From assembly GCA_017554135.1 (NCBI GenBank), contig JAFZIX010000275.1:1-45819 (forward strand): a stretch of 45,819 bases of DNA. Direction: 5' to 3'. This document shows positions 13,635 through 23,058 of the stretch, in pieces. Positions within the stretch are counted from its first letter, which is position 1. Every line of letters starts with the position of its first letter. Position numbers and translations under genes: made by a program. Below the pieces are notes generated by a model. The model saw only the letters and a list, made by a program, of their open reading frames with translations. It did no database searches and was not told the DNA's origin. Source of the stretch: Bacteroidales bacterium (GTDB taxonomy: Bacteria > Bacteroidota > Bacteroidia > Bacteroidales > UBA932).

Positions 13635-14435
13635 ATGAACAAGAACAAAGATATAATGGACGCGTGGAATAGTTCCACTCCCATGGACGCAACTATGCTG
13701 CACTCTGCCGGTAGTGTACTGGAAAAGGCGGAAGCGAAGGAAAAGGCCGTAAGAAAAGCGCGGAGAGCGTGGATCTCTTCCGTCATGGCCCTGATGGTTG
13801 TGGCGCTCGGCACAGGTATTTATGTGAAAAACAATGCCCCTGTGCGCCTTGTGGCTGAAGGGAAAAAGCAGCACTACGAACTGCCCGACGGTTCTTCCAT
13901 CTGGCTCAACCGCAGTTCTTCCCTCAGTTACAAATCATCGTTCGGAAAGTCGGAGCGCCGGGTGAAGCTCACAGGCGAGGCCTTTTTCGATGTCGCCAAA
14001 GACTCCCGGGCCTTCGTGGTTGAAACCGGCCGGATGGACATAACCGTCCACGGCACCAGGTTCACAGTATCGGCCTACGGGGACGGAGAACAGTCTGCAT
14101 GGCTCGAAGAAGGGTCAATCTCAGTAAAGGGCCACGGCCTTTCTGAAACCACGCTTTCTCCCGACCAGAAGGTGTGCTACGAGGGGGGAGAATGGACAGT
14201 TTCTGAAGAACCCGCATCCTGCCACACTTCGTGGATAAACGACAGGCTTGTGCTGGAAAACCGCTCCCTGTCGGAGATTGTCTCCGCGCTGGAGCATTGG
14301 TACGGCACTGGCCTCACTGTAAGCGACCCGGAAGAAGCAAAAGTCATCTTCCTGTCCCTTACCGTAAGGAGCGAAGAGCTTGATGCCATACTGGAAGCCA
14401 TAAACCTTCTTTCGGATGTACAGGTAAGCAGGTAA
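13635..14435 (+). CDS. FecR family anti-sigma factor
   Basis: A 266-residue inner-membrane anti-sigma protein. The cytosolic N-terminus (~1-48) binds the sigma factor. One membrane helix follows (~50-67, SSVMALMVVALGTGIYV), then the periplasmic FecR domain (~75-185: YELPDGSSIWLNRSSSLSY, KLTGEAFFDVAKDSRAFVVETG, VHGTRFTVSAY) and the DUF4974-like C-terminal domain (LVLENRSLSEIVSALEHWYG to VQVSR). This is a complete example of the family. Its stop overlaps the ATG of the downstream STN-SusC gene by one base (taATG), so regulator and transducer are translationally coupled. Confidence 0.93.
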   Translation: MNKNKDIMDAWNSSTPMDATMLHSAGSVLEKAEAKEKAVRKARRAWISSVMALMVVALGTGIYVKNNAPVRLVAEGKKQHYELPDGSSIWLNRSSSLSYKSSFGKSERRVKLTGEAFFDVAKDSRAFVVETGRMDITVHGTRFTVSAYGDGEQSAWLEEGSISVKGHGLSETTLSPDQKVCYEGGEWTVSEEPASCHTSWINDRLVLENRSLSEIVSALEHWYGTGLTVSDPEEAKVIFLSLTVRSEELDAILEAINLLSDVQVSR

Positions 14436-17400
14436 TGCTACGCAAGACCGTCATACTCTCCTTCTTCCTGCTGCTGGCCGGAGCCTTCTGGACCGGTCTG
14501 TCGGCTCAGAAGCTCTCGCTCGACCTGGACAACGTGAGCATACGGGAGCTGCTCTACAACATCGAGGAAGAAACGGGACTTGCATTCTTCTACAGCAACA
14601 ACGAAATCGACGTGGAGGCAAAAGTGTCCGTCCACGTGAAAGGAGTTCAGCTCGAAGAAGTGCTGCGAAGCGTGCTTCCGGGCATACGCTGCATCATCCT
14701 CGAAGAGCGGATAATCCTTGTGCCCGAGCGCAAGAGAGCCGAGTTCCCACCCCCATCTGACGACAGTCCGGACGTTCCGGACAAAGCGGATTCGTTGCGG
14801 CTGCGTCCGCTTCTGCCTATGGTCAACTGGTTGAAGGAATCGGTGGTCGTGGGCTATGGAGTGCAGCAGAAAGCCAATGTCACCGGTGCCGTCTCCGTAC
14901 TTGCCAGCAAAGAACTCAAAGACCGTCCGGTTTCCGGTGTGGGTCAGGTGATGCAGGGAATGGTGGGAAACCTGAACATCCTTCAGGAATCCGGGCAGCC
15001 CGGCGCCATCTCCCTGTACAACATCAGGGGAAAAACCTCCCTCAACGGAGGCGATCCGCTCATCCTGGTGGACGGGGTGGAGACCGATCCGATGAGCGTG
15101 AATCCCTCAGACATAGAATCCATATCCATCCTGAAGGACGCCTCGTCTTCGGCCATCTACGGCATACGCGGTGCTTTCGGGGTGATACTCATAACGACCC
15201 GTGGAGGAGAAAAAGATATGGCTCCCAAGGTGGTGTTCAACGCCAGGTATTCCCTTTCGGCAAACACGGTTTCAACCGACTATGAAACGCGCGGTTACGA
15301 CGCCGCCAAGATAGCCGACACCTTTATGCTCACCTCGGTTTCGGGCATTCCGTACACCAGATACACCGACTACGATTACCAACGGCTCTACGAGCGCCGC
15401 GGAGACAAATATGAGGTTGCAGAAAGACCGTGGGTTGTAAAGGAAACAAGGGACGGCATACCTTCCTACACCTACCTTGGCAACTACGACTGGTATCATT
15501 ACCTGTATGACGAATCCCGTCCCACCCAGGACTACAACATAGATATCACAGGAGGTTCGCGCCGCATCTCCTACAAACTCAGCGGCCGTTATTACGACCA
15601 ACGCGGCATCCAGCGCCACGGGCCCGACCGTTTCCGTTCATATACTCTTTCCAGCAGGGTGCAGATGCAGCTCCGCAGCTGGCTTGCGCTGGGCTATAGC
15701 GTGCGCTTCTACCAGTCTGACTACTCTTACCTGGGACTCGAATCCCAATATATCAATTTCTACAGGCCCACCATTCATGCCCTTCCGTCCTTTGTTCCGG
15801 AGAATCCCGACGGAACCACCGTCTCGCACACCGTCCTCACAAATTCTTCGGCGCATTACATCATGTCGGGCTACAACTCCATGATACGCAGTGGAAATAC
15901 AGGAGGGAGCAATTCCGACGAGCAGAGTTACAATACCCTGGATCTCACGGCGGACATTCTCCCCGGACTTGTGTTCAAGACATCCTGGACCTATCATTCT
16001 TCCACTGTTCAGAAGCTTTTCCGCAGCGCACCGGCCTCCTATTCGATGTATCCGGGCGAAACCGCGTATGAGCCAGAGAACGCCTACGAAGACTATCTCT
16101 CAGAAAGGGACAACCGCCTGCGCAGGAACTCCGTGGATGCATTCCTTACATACGAAGGTCATTTCCGGAAAGGGCATCATCTCACGGCCGTAGCCGGCGT
16201 AAACTACGAAGACTGGCGCAGGACCGCGCTTACGGTGCAGCGCAAAGACCTGCTTTCGGAAACCATGTCCGACTTTAACCTTGCCACCGGAGAACTCAAG
16301 CGCCTTAACGGCGGAGTGCGGGAATACAGTCTGATGGGCGTATTCTACCGTTTATCCTACGATTGGAAGGGCCGTTATCTGGTGGAGACGAACGGCCGTC
16401 TGGACGGCTCCTCCCGTTTCCCGGAAGGCAAGAAGTGGGGCCTGTTCCCGTCAGTTTCGCTCGGATGGCAGCTCAGCGGAGAGCCGTTCTGGGCTCCGCT
16501 GCTCCCGGTGATTTCCCAGGCCAAACTGCGTGCTTCAGTGGGTTCTCTCGGGAATCAGTCCATAAACGAATATGCCTACTGGCAGACAATCCGGACAGGA
16601 GGAACCATGAATTATTCCTTCGACGGCGAAACGCGCAGCCGTTACGCTGAGGCCGACGACCCCGTGTCCACCGGAACATGGGAGACAATACAGACCAGGA
16701 ACCTGGGGGCCGATCTCGGATTCTTCGGAGGAAGGCTGCGACTCACCGGGGATTTCTATATTCGGGACGCGCTTGGCATCCTCACTTCCGGGCCGCTGTT
16801 GCCATCGTTCTACGGAGCCTCCGAGCCGATGGTGAATGCCCACGACATACGCACGCGCGGGTGCGAATTCTCTATAGAGTGGAACAACTCGGCACAGCTT
16901 CTCGGAAAGCCATTTTCCTATGGGGCCATCGCCACTCTGTCCGACTATATTTCCACCTATACGCGTTGCGACAACCCGTCAGGCCTTCTGTCGGAACCCT
17001 ATCCAGGCCGCCGACTCGGGGAAATCTGGGGATACAGGGTGGACGGTCTTTTTGCAGACGATGCGGAAGCGGCGGCTTATGCTGCGGAGGTTGACATGTC
17101 GCAGGTGAGCCCCGGCTATTACTACTCCTTCAACGAGGCATCACGAGGAGTGCGAGGAGGAGACATGAAATACGTGGACCTTAAGAAAGACGGGGTTATC
17201 GATGCCGGGAAGAACACCCTGGACGACCACGGAGACCTGGAGGTTATAGGCAACAGCCTTCCCCGCTGGAGTTACGGTTTCCGTTTCCATGCGGCCTGGA
17301 ACGGATGGGACGCACAGGCATTTTTCCAGGGAATAGGCCACATGGACTGGTATCCGGGCCATGAAAACATTCGTTTCTGGGGTCCATACTGCCGGCCTTA

Positions 17401-17782
17401 TGCCTCGTTCGTTCCCAAAGGCTTCATGGATGACGTATGGTCGGAGGAAAATCCGGATGCCTACTTCCCGCGTCCAAGAGGATACGCGGCCCTCAATGCC
17501 ACTGGTGGTTCCCTCTACTATACCAACTCCCGCTATCTGCAGAACCTGGCGTACTTGCGGTTGAAGAACCTTTCGGTCGGCTATACACTCCCTGCAAAGA
17601 GCCTGTCGAGGACCGGCATTTCAAACGCGAGAATCTGCCTGAGCGGCGAGAATCTACTTACCTGGAGTGCTGTGCACGGCAACTACATAGACCCCGAACA
17701 GATTTCGGCCGATGGCGACCGCAACGGCAACACCTATCCTTGGTACAGGGTGTTCTCGCTCGGCATAACACTTACTTTCTGA
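14435..17782 (+). CDS. SusC/RagA-like TonB-dependent transporter with STN signalling domain
   Basis: A 1115-residue outer-membrane receptor. It has a signal peptide (~1-24), an STN domain (~26-100: LDLDNVSIRELLYNIEEETG, VQLEEVLRSVLPG), a proline/aspartate-rich linker, then ESVVVGYGVQQKANVTGAVS opening the plug, VLVDGVE and SISILKDASSSAIYGIRGAFG in the plug, and the beta-barrel ending in aromatic VFSLGITLTF. The STN domain with adjacent sigma/FecR makes it a substrate-sensing transducer as well as an importer. It is unusual that the carboxypeptidase-regulatory-like domain normally found between STN and plug is not recognisable; the 20-30 residue linker around PPPSDDSPDVPDKAD takes its place. 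It pairs with the SusD gene four bases downstream. Confidence 0.95.
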   Translation: MLRKTVILSFFLLLAGAFWTGLSAQKLSLDLDNVSIRELLYNIEEETGLAFFYSNNEIDVEAKVSVHVKGVQLEEVLRSVLPGIRCIILEERIILVPERKRAEFPPPSDDSPDVPDKADSLRLRPLLPMVNWLKESVVVGYGVQQKANVTGAVSVLASKELKDRPVSGVGQVMQGMVGNLNILQESGQPGAISLYNIRGKTSLNGGDPLILVDGVETDPMSVNPSDIESISILKDASSSAIYGIRGAFGVILITTRGGEKDMAPKVVFNARYSLSANTVSTDYETRGYDAAKIADTFMLTSVSGIPYTRYTDYDYQRLYERRGDKYEVAERPWVVKETRDGIPSYTYLGNYDWYHYLYDESRPTQDYNIDITGGSRRISYKLSGRYYDQRGIQRHGPDRFRSYTLSSRVQMQLRSWLALGYSVRFYQSDYSYLGLESQYINFYRPTIHALPSFVPENPDGTTVSHTVLTNSSAHYIMSGYNSMIRSGNTGGSNSDEQSYNTLDLTADILPGLVFKTSWTYHSSTVQKLFRSAPASYSMYPGETAYEPENAYEDYLSERDNRLRRNSVDAFLTYEGHFRKGHHLTAVAGVNYEDWRRTALTVQRKDLLSETMSDFNLATGELKRLNGGVREYSLMGVFYRLSYDWKGRYLVETNGRLDGSSRFPEGKKWGLFPSVSLGWQLSGEPFWAPLLPVISQAKLRASVGSLGNQSINEYAYWQTIRTGGTMNYSFDGETRSRYAEADDPVSTGTWETIQTRNLGADLGFFGGRLRLTGDFYIRDALGILTSGPLLPSFYGASEPMVNAHDIRTRGCEFSIEWNNSAQLLGKPFSYGAIATLSDYISTYTRCDNPSGLLSEPYPGRRLGEIWGYRVDGLFADDAEAAAYAAEVDMSQVSPGYYYSFNEASRGVRGGDMKYVDLKKDGVIDAGKNTLDDHGDLEVIGNSLPRWSYGFRFHAAWNGWDAQAFFQGIGHMDWYPGHENIRFWGPYCRPYASFVPKGFMDDVWSEENPDAYFPRPRGYAALNATGGSLYYTNSRYLQNLAYLRLKNLSVGYTLPAKSLSRTGISNARICLSGENLLTWSAVHGNYIDPEQISADGDRNGNTYPWYRVFSLGITLTF

Positions 17783-17786
17783 CGGC

Positions 17787-19514
17787 ATGGCAAGACGACT
17801 TCTCATAATCGCAAGCCTCCTGGCTCTCACCGCCTGCTCGGATTTCCTTACCAGGGAACCCGAAGATGCCCTGCCGGTCGGAGAGTTCTTTAAGGACGAG
17901 GAGCAGTGCCGGCTCTACACAAACCAGTTCTACCGCATGCTGCCGTCGGGCATGGACATCTTCAACGAAGGGGCCGACATCATCATCAAGAGCACTCTCG
18001 CCCCCGAGGTCCGCGGTTCCCGTTTCGTATCGTCAAAAGACAGTCACTGGACATGGGGCGACCTGCGCGACATCAATTTCTTCCTCGAGCACGCCGACCA
18101 GTGCAGCGACACTTCTGCTCGCAGGGAATACGTTGGACTCGCGAAGTTCTTCCGGGCGTGGTTCTACTACGACAAAGTGCGGCGATTCGGCGACGTGCCG
18201 TGGTTCGAGCATACTCTCGGAATGAACGACGCCAACCTGTACAAAGGAAGGGATTCCAGGGTCCTCATCATGCAGCACGTACTGTCCGATATCGACGAGG
18301 CCGCATCTGTCCTTCCCGACAGGCACGAAGACTACAGGGTGACCCGCTGGACAGCGCTTGCGTTGAAAAGCCGCATCTTCCTTTTCGAAGGCTCTTTCCG
18401 CAAGTACCACGGCATTCCCGGGTGGGAAGACTGTCTGGCGGAGTGTGTGAATGCCAGCAGGGAACTTATGGAAAACGGCGGTTATTTCCTGTACACCGCG
18501 GGAGACACTCCCTACGGCGACCTTTTCCGGAGTTCGAAGACCATCAACCAGGAAGTGATACTCTCCCAGGCTTACGGCCTTTCAATGTGTATCACCCACA
18601 ACGTGAACGACTATTTTACATCCACTACAATGGGGCGTTCCGGGGTATTGAAAGATATTGTGGACAGCTACCTCAATGCAGACGGAAGCCGCTTTACCGA
18701 TATCCCCGGTTTTGGCACGATGAGCTTCATACAGGAATGCCAGAACAGAGACCCGCGCCTTTCTCAGACCATACGCACTCCGGGGTATACACGCGTGGGC
18801 AGCAAGGTTTGGGTTGCTCCAGATATGAACGCCACCCTCACCGGATACCAGATCGTGAAGTATGTGGGAGAGCCGAAGTACGATATCTCCAACACATCCG
18901 AAAATGACCTTCCTCTTTTCCGTATAGCAGAAACTTATCTGAACTATGCGGAGGCGAAGGCGGAGCTTGGAACCATCACCCAGGACGACCTCGATGCTAC
19001 GGTTTGCCTGCTTCGCGCCCGTGCCGGAATGCCACCGCTGATTCTTGCTGCGGCCGATTCCGATCCGGACCCGTTCCTTTCCAATCCCATTACCGGATAC
19101 AAGAACGTTACCGGAGCCCACAAAGGCGTGATACTGGAGATACGCAGGGAAAGGACCATCGAGCTCATCTGTGAGGGCTTCCGCTACTGGGATATTATGC
19201 GATGGAAAGAAGGTAAACGCTTCGACCGCCCGTTCAGGGGAATGTATTTCCCCGGCCCCGGCTCCTACGACCTCGACGGTAGTGGCACCGACGACTTCTG
19301 TATCTATTCTGGAGAAGCCCCGGCCGTTGAAAGCGGAATGGCTTATTCCAACATAGACGACCTTTCGCTTACCGAGGGGACGAGCGGAAATATCGTGCGT
19401 TTCTCAAACGTCCCGCGCAACTGGAGGGAAGACAGGGATTATCTCTTCCCCATACCCACTGACGACATTGTTCTGACCGGCGGTGCCGTAGTTCAAAACC
19501 CCAATTGGGAATGA
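17787..19514 (+). CDS. SusD/RagB-like nutrient-binding lipoprotein (first pair)
   Basis: A 575-residue surface lipoprotein that caps its SusC partner and captures the ligand. The lipobox Cys is at residue 17 (LLALTACSDFL), followed by TREPEDALPVGEFFKDEEQC. Helical TPR-like segments are recognisable (LAKFFRAWFYYDKVRRFGDV, LALKSRIFLFEG), as are the conserved FRIAETYLNYAEAKAELG, IRRERTIELICEGFRYWDIMRWK and the end PIPTDDIVLTGGAVVQNPNW. The length is typical. The order and tight spacing behind SusC identify it as that transporter's cognate lid. Confidence 0.95.
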   Translation: MARRLLIIASLLALTACSDFLTREPEDALPVGEFFKDEEQCRLYTNQFYRMLPSGMDIFNEGADIIIKSTLAPEVRGSRFVSSKDSHWTWGDLRDINFFLEHADQCSDTSARREYVGLAKFFRAWFYYDKVRRFGDVPWFEHTLGMNDANLYKGRDSRVLIMQHVLSDIDEAASVLPDRHEDYRVTRWTALALKSRIFLFEGSFRKYHGIPGWEDCLAECVNASRELMENGGYFLYTAGDTPYGDLFRSSKTINQEVILSQAYGLSMCITHNVNDYFTSTTMGRSGVLKDIVDSYLNADGSRFTDIPGFGTMSFIQECQNRDPRLSQTIRTPGYTRVGSKVWVAPDMNATLTGYQIVKYVGEPKYDISNTSENDLPLFRIAETYLNYAEAKAELGTITQDDLDATVCLLRARAGMPPLILAAADSDPDPFLSNPITGYKNVTGAHKGVILEIRRERTIELICEGFRYWDIMRWKEGKRFDRPFRGMYFPGPGSYDLDGSGTDDFCIYSGEAPAVESGMAYSNIDDLSLTEGTSGNIVRFSNVPRNWREDRDYLFPIPTDDIVLTGGAVVQNPNWE

Positions 19515-19515
19515 T

Positions 19516-21978
19516 ATGAAAAACAACAGATTATATGCGTTTCTTATCCTGGGGCTGCTCTTCGCTGCCTGCGAAGGGGAACCTTCGGATAACGGGAAAA
19601 ACAACAAAGAAGACATCAACGACAAGACAGAAGAATCCATCCGTCCCGGAGATCCGATAACGGTAGTGGACGGAAAAGTGCGTTTCTACCTGGCAGAAAG
19701 CGATAACTCTGTGCGCCAAGCCGCAGGAATCTCTACTTTCGACTGGTCTGCTTTCAGGGTGAGCATAAGCGGTGTGGATTATCCGATCCTGCTCACGGAA
19801 AACGGCGAACCGTACATCGAGGCAGACGCGGCCGCATCGTACAATGCCGTTCTTTACAGGGAGGAATCTGCGATGTACTACGGATTGTCGCGCTACGTGA
19901 ACGTGGTGATTCCTCCGATGTCCTTCTATCATTGTCTCACTAAGGACATTGACGCACTGCCCCTCTATGGCAGCTATTCCTCCGAGGACGGCAATGTGCT
20001 TAAGATGACCCCGCTCGTAGCGGCAGTAAAGCTGACCTTGAGCGGAGACGCAAAAATCTCTTCGATCAAGATAGACGCGGGAGTGCCAATCTCCGGTATT
20101 GGCAGCTACCAGGCGTCCAAGAAAACGCTTTCCATCACAAAGGCCCTTCCTTTCACGGTGCTTAACTGCACCAACAGGGGGACCGGAGTAAGTCTTTCTT
20201 CCGGCGGGCAGTTTGTCCTTCTCCTCGCCCCCGGCGAATACCCGGACGGTCTCAAGCTGAACATATGCGACATGTCCCATAAGAAAATCACTCTCGACCT
20301 CAACGTCACCAGCCTCAAGGCAGGCGAAGTATATGAGGCGAAGGCCAACTGGTCTCCAAGCAAAAACCTTCTTTTCTACGAGGGCTTTGACAATTTCGCG
20401 TGGGGAGGAGACTACGTTGGCGGATCCTCTACCTTCGGATTCTCTCCGGATGGAGTTGAGACTTCTTCGAGTTACGGCTCCTCCCTGACCGGTTATGAGC
20501 ACGCATTCAAGAATGCCGAATATACCTGGGCAGGCAGCGGATATATTCAGGGCGGCTCCCTGTCCCAGGCTTCCGGAAAGACAGTTGAGGGTTATCATTC
20601 AATGAGCGGATCGTATGTCCGAAGCCGTAACCTTGGCGACTATCTTCTGTTGCATCACTGTCAGGAATACCAGGGTTACCTTGGAGTTGGAACCGCTGAC
20701 GCCACGAGGGGCATCTTCCAGGCCCCGGACCTTGGAATCAGCGAACTCTGCGATCTGGAGATTTCTTTCGACTATTGTCCGCGTGTCGGTTTCAAAGACC
20801 AGGTCTGTCTGGAGACATACAACAGCGGAATCGTTTCAAGCGTCACCGTTGACGGGGAGCAGGCCGTGCTTGACAACAAACTCTGCCGGTACGAAGGATG
20901 CGGAGGAAGATGGGCCATCTCCGCGGCCAGCGTTCCCGTTCCCACCAGCACTCCCGCCGCAAAGCAGTGGCGCCATGTCGTGATGTATGTGGAGAATGTC
21001 AACAACGCAACTCAGATCCGTCTCACCACGGCTCTTGAGGAAGGCGGCTACCATGGCTTCTATCTCGACAATGTCAGCATCTCTATAGCCAAATACCGCC
21101 GCACGCCGGTGAACGGAATCCGCATACTCTACTGGAACATCCAGTGCGGAATGTGGTCCGACCAGACAAACAACTACAACAATTTCGTGGCCTGGCTGAA
21201 TAAATACAAACCCGATGTCTGCGTGTTCTGCGAAGCCCGTTCCCTTTATGACGAAAAAGGCGAGTGGCTCAAAACCAGCGCCCGTACTCTCGAAAAAGGA
21301 TGGCCAGCCCTTGCAAAGCGCTATGGTCATAACTACACTATGTCTTGTCAGAAAGACAACTATCCCGAGATGATAACCTCCAAGTATCCGATAACCAAAC
21401 TGAAGGAGCTGGAAACATCGGAAGTGGCTCACGGAGCGGCAGTGGTTCAGATTTCCATCGGCGGCAAGGATCTTCATTTCCTGTCCACGCATCTGTGGCC
21501 GGCAGATTACGCCAGGGGTATAGCGGAAGCCGACCGCCCGGCGTCTCAGGCCGCCCGAGAGGGAGATATTGAGCGCGAGAACGAGATGAAAAATATAGTG
21601 AACAACCTGCTTTCGGACTACAGCGGAGTGGACTACCTCTTTATGATGGGAGACTTCAACTGCCCCAGTTCCGTGGACGAGTGGTATTATAACAAAGGCG
21701 CCTCTCACACGGACTATCTCGCCCAGAATTACCTAAGGAACAACTCCAACCTGATAGACGTAATCGGCGAGTACTGGCCGGGCAACTGGCTGAGTTCCGT
21801 AAATAAGGATTTCGAGAGAATGGATATGTTTTATGCCACGCCGAAGGCATACGAGGGCGTGCAGAACGCAATGATAATTGTTGACGACTGGACCCTGCTG
21901 TATCAGGACAATACCGTCAGCGGCTACTTCTGCCGTCCCTCCGACCACAGGCCTGTTTTGGTTGATGTAAAGTACTAA
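19516..21978 (+). CDS. Lipoprotein with fimbrillin-like N-terminus and EEP (endonuclease/exonuclease/phosphatase) domain
   Basis: An 820-residue lipoprotein (lipobox LLFAACEG, Cys19). Residues ~40-275 are beta-rich and resemble fimbrillin/Mfa-like adhesin domains. Residues ~280-525 form a second beta-rich region of carbohydrate-binding type (LLFYEGFDNFAWGG onward, ending GGYHGFYLDNVSIS). Residues ~535-820 are an EEP phosphoesterase domain with ILYWNIQ (~541), VCVFCEA (metal Glu), FLSTHLW, MMGDFNCP (~713) and PSDHRPVLVD (~810), so the metal and catalytic residues are intact. The superfamily includes nucleases, sphingomyelinases and inositol-phosphate phosphatases, so it probably cleaves a phosphoester in the surface-bound substrate. 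It lies one base after SusD in the operon. The EEP domain is closely similar to the protein at 32820. Confidence 0.85.
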   Translation: MKNNRLYAFLILGLLFAACEGEPSDNGKNNKEDINDKTEESIRPGDPITVVDGKVRFYLAESDNSVRQAAGISTFDWSAFRVSISGVDYPILLTENGEPYIEADAAASYNAVLYREESAMYYGLSRYVNVVIPPMSFYHCLTKDIDALPLYGSYSSEDGNVLKMTPLVAAVKLTLSGDAKISSIKIDAGVPISGIGSYQASKKTLSITKALPFTVLNCTNRGTGVSLSSGGQFVLLLAPGEYPDGLKLNICDMSHKKITLDLNVTSLKAGEVYEAKANWSPSKNLLFYEGFDNFAWGGDYVGGSSTFGFSPDGVETSSSYGSSLTGYEHAFKNAEYTWAGSGYIQGGSLSQASGKTVEGYHSMSGSYVRSRNLGDYLLLHHCQEYQGYLGVGTADATRGIFQAPDLGISELCDLEISFDYCPRVGFKDQVCLETYNSGIVSSVTVDGEQAVLDNKLCRYEGCGGRWAISAASVPVPTSTPAAKQWRHVVMYVENVNNATQIRLTTALEEGGYHGFYLDNVSISIAKYRRTPVNGIRILYWNIQCGMWSDQTNNYNNFVAWLNKYKPDVCVFCEARSLYDEKGEWLKTSARTLEKGWPALAKRYGHNYTMSCQKDNYPEMITSKYPITKLKELETSEVAHGAAVVQISIGGKDLHFLSTHLWPADYARGIAEADRPASQAAREGDIERENEMKNIVNNLLSDYSGVDYLFMMGDFNCPSSVDEWYYNKGASHTDYLAQNYLRNNSNLIDVIGEYWPGNWLSSVNKDFERMDMFYATPKAYEGVQNAMIIVDDWTLLYQDNTVSGYFCRPSDHRPVLVDVKY

Positions 21979-21989
21979 CAATCAATAAA

Positions 21990-23054
21990 ATGTATTTAAA
22001 GAAACTGCTTATTGCAATCGGCATCGCTGCTGTCGTGCTTTCCTGTTCCAAGGAGCAGACCGGCCAGACGCGTGAAGACAAGCTGAGTTTTCACGCCCAG
22101 GCGGACTGTTCCGATGAACCGATGAAGGAAGCGGCTGTCAGTGTTCTTGCAGGAACCAGGACGCTCTATCTCAAGAGTTCCTTCGACAAGGAGATAGACC
22201 TGTTTTGGCAGGATGCCGCAACGTATCCGTGGGCGAAGATCGAGGAATTCGAACCCACAGGGACAAAGGGAGTGTACAGAATTACGCTCAGTTATCCCGA
22301 CCGTTATCCTGGAGTCTGGTATGCCAGAAGGGTCGGCACCCTGTCAGCGGTGGTGCCAGGTGAAGATTTCGGAGTATTCCTTCCCGTCAGGCAGGGCGCG
22401 ACCGACCGTGTCGTCGAAGATTTCTCCGCCTGGACCTACGGCAGCGCCGATCCGTGGTCGGACATCTCCGATACGCCGCTGGACAATTGGACCACTGCCC
22501 TCAAGGACAGGGGATTCTCATCTGAACCCGTAGGCTCGGACACCCTTGGCCGCTGTTACGGCCGTGTAGGCTACATCCGTCTCGGCGATAAGGAGGCCCA
22601 CCGTGGCAGCGTGCTCACCCCGAGGAACGACAGCTTCCGTTTTGACACTCTCCTTATGGTTTCGTTCCGTGCCGCCGCCTTCAAAGAAAAGGTCGGTTCA
22701 AAGGACGACAACCACTTCCGCGTCGAAGTCACCGGGGGAGGATTCATCAGGGATTATGCTGAGACGGAACAGACGTGGATAGACCTTGAGGCGCCATACA
22801 TCCAGAACAAGGAGGATTTCTTCGGATCAGACAGCTGGTTCCTTGTTTTCATTGCCGACAGCGACTCAAACCAGATGACCGCCACCACGCGAATCAAGAT
22901 CACCTCCGGCACCGACACTTCCGAGGGATGCTCCCGACTCTTCCTGGACGACATCAGCATAACCAGGCTCGTTCCCGATGTGGACGAGGACTTCTATACT
23001 GAGAACGAAGGCAGCGGGAAAGATAAAATCATGACCACCATCAATACGGAATAA
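21990..23054 (+). CDS. PUL-associated lipoprotein, likely surface substrate-binding protein
   Basis: A 354-residue lipoprotein (lipobox AAVVLSCSKE, Cys19) without a family I can name. It is beta-rich. Residues ~140-330 resemble a jelly-roll binding module (VVEDFSAWTYGSADPWSDIS, WIDLEAPYIQNKEDFFG, CSRLFLDDISITRL), the same LFLDDISI-type ending that closes the middle domain of the preceding EEP lipoprotein (FYLDNVSI). Its position directly after SusC/SusD/EEP and directly before the second SusC suggests a surface glycan-binding protein of this locus. No catalytic motif was seen. Confidence 0.7.
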   Translation: MYLKKLLIAIGIAAVVLSCSKEQTGQTREDKLSFHAQADCSDEPMKEAAVSVLAGTRTLYLKSSFDKEIDLFWQDAATYPWAKIEEFEPTGTKGVYRITLSYPDRYPGVWYARRVGTLSAVVPGEDFGVFLPVRQGATDRVVEDFSAWTYGSADPWSDISDTPLDNWTTALKDRGFSSEPVGSDTLGRCYGRVGYIRLGDKEAHRGSVLTPRNDSFRFDTLLMVSFRAAAFKEKVGSKDDNHFRVEVTGGGFIRDYAETEQTWIDLEAPYIQNKEDFFGSDSWFLVFIADSDSNQMTATTRIKITSGTDTSEGCSRLFLDDISITRLVPDVDEDFYTENEGSGKDKIMTTINTE

Positions 23055-23058
23055 GCCT

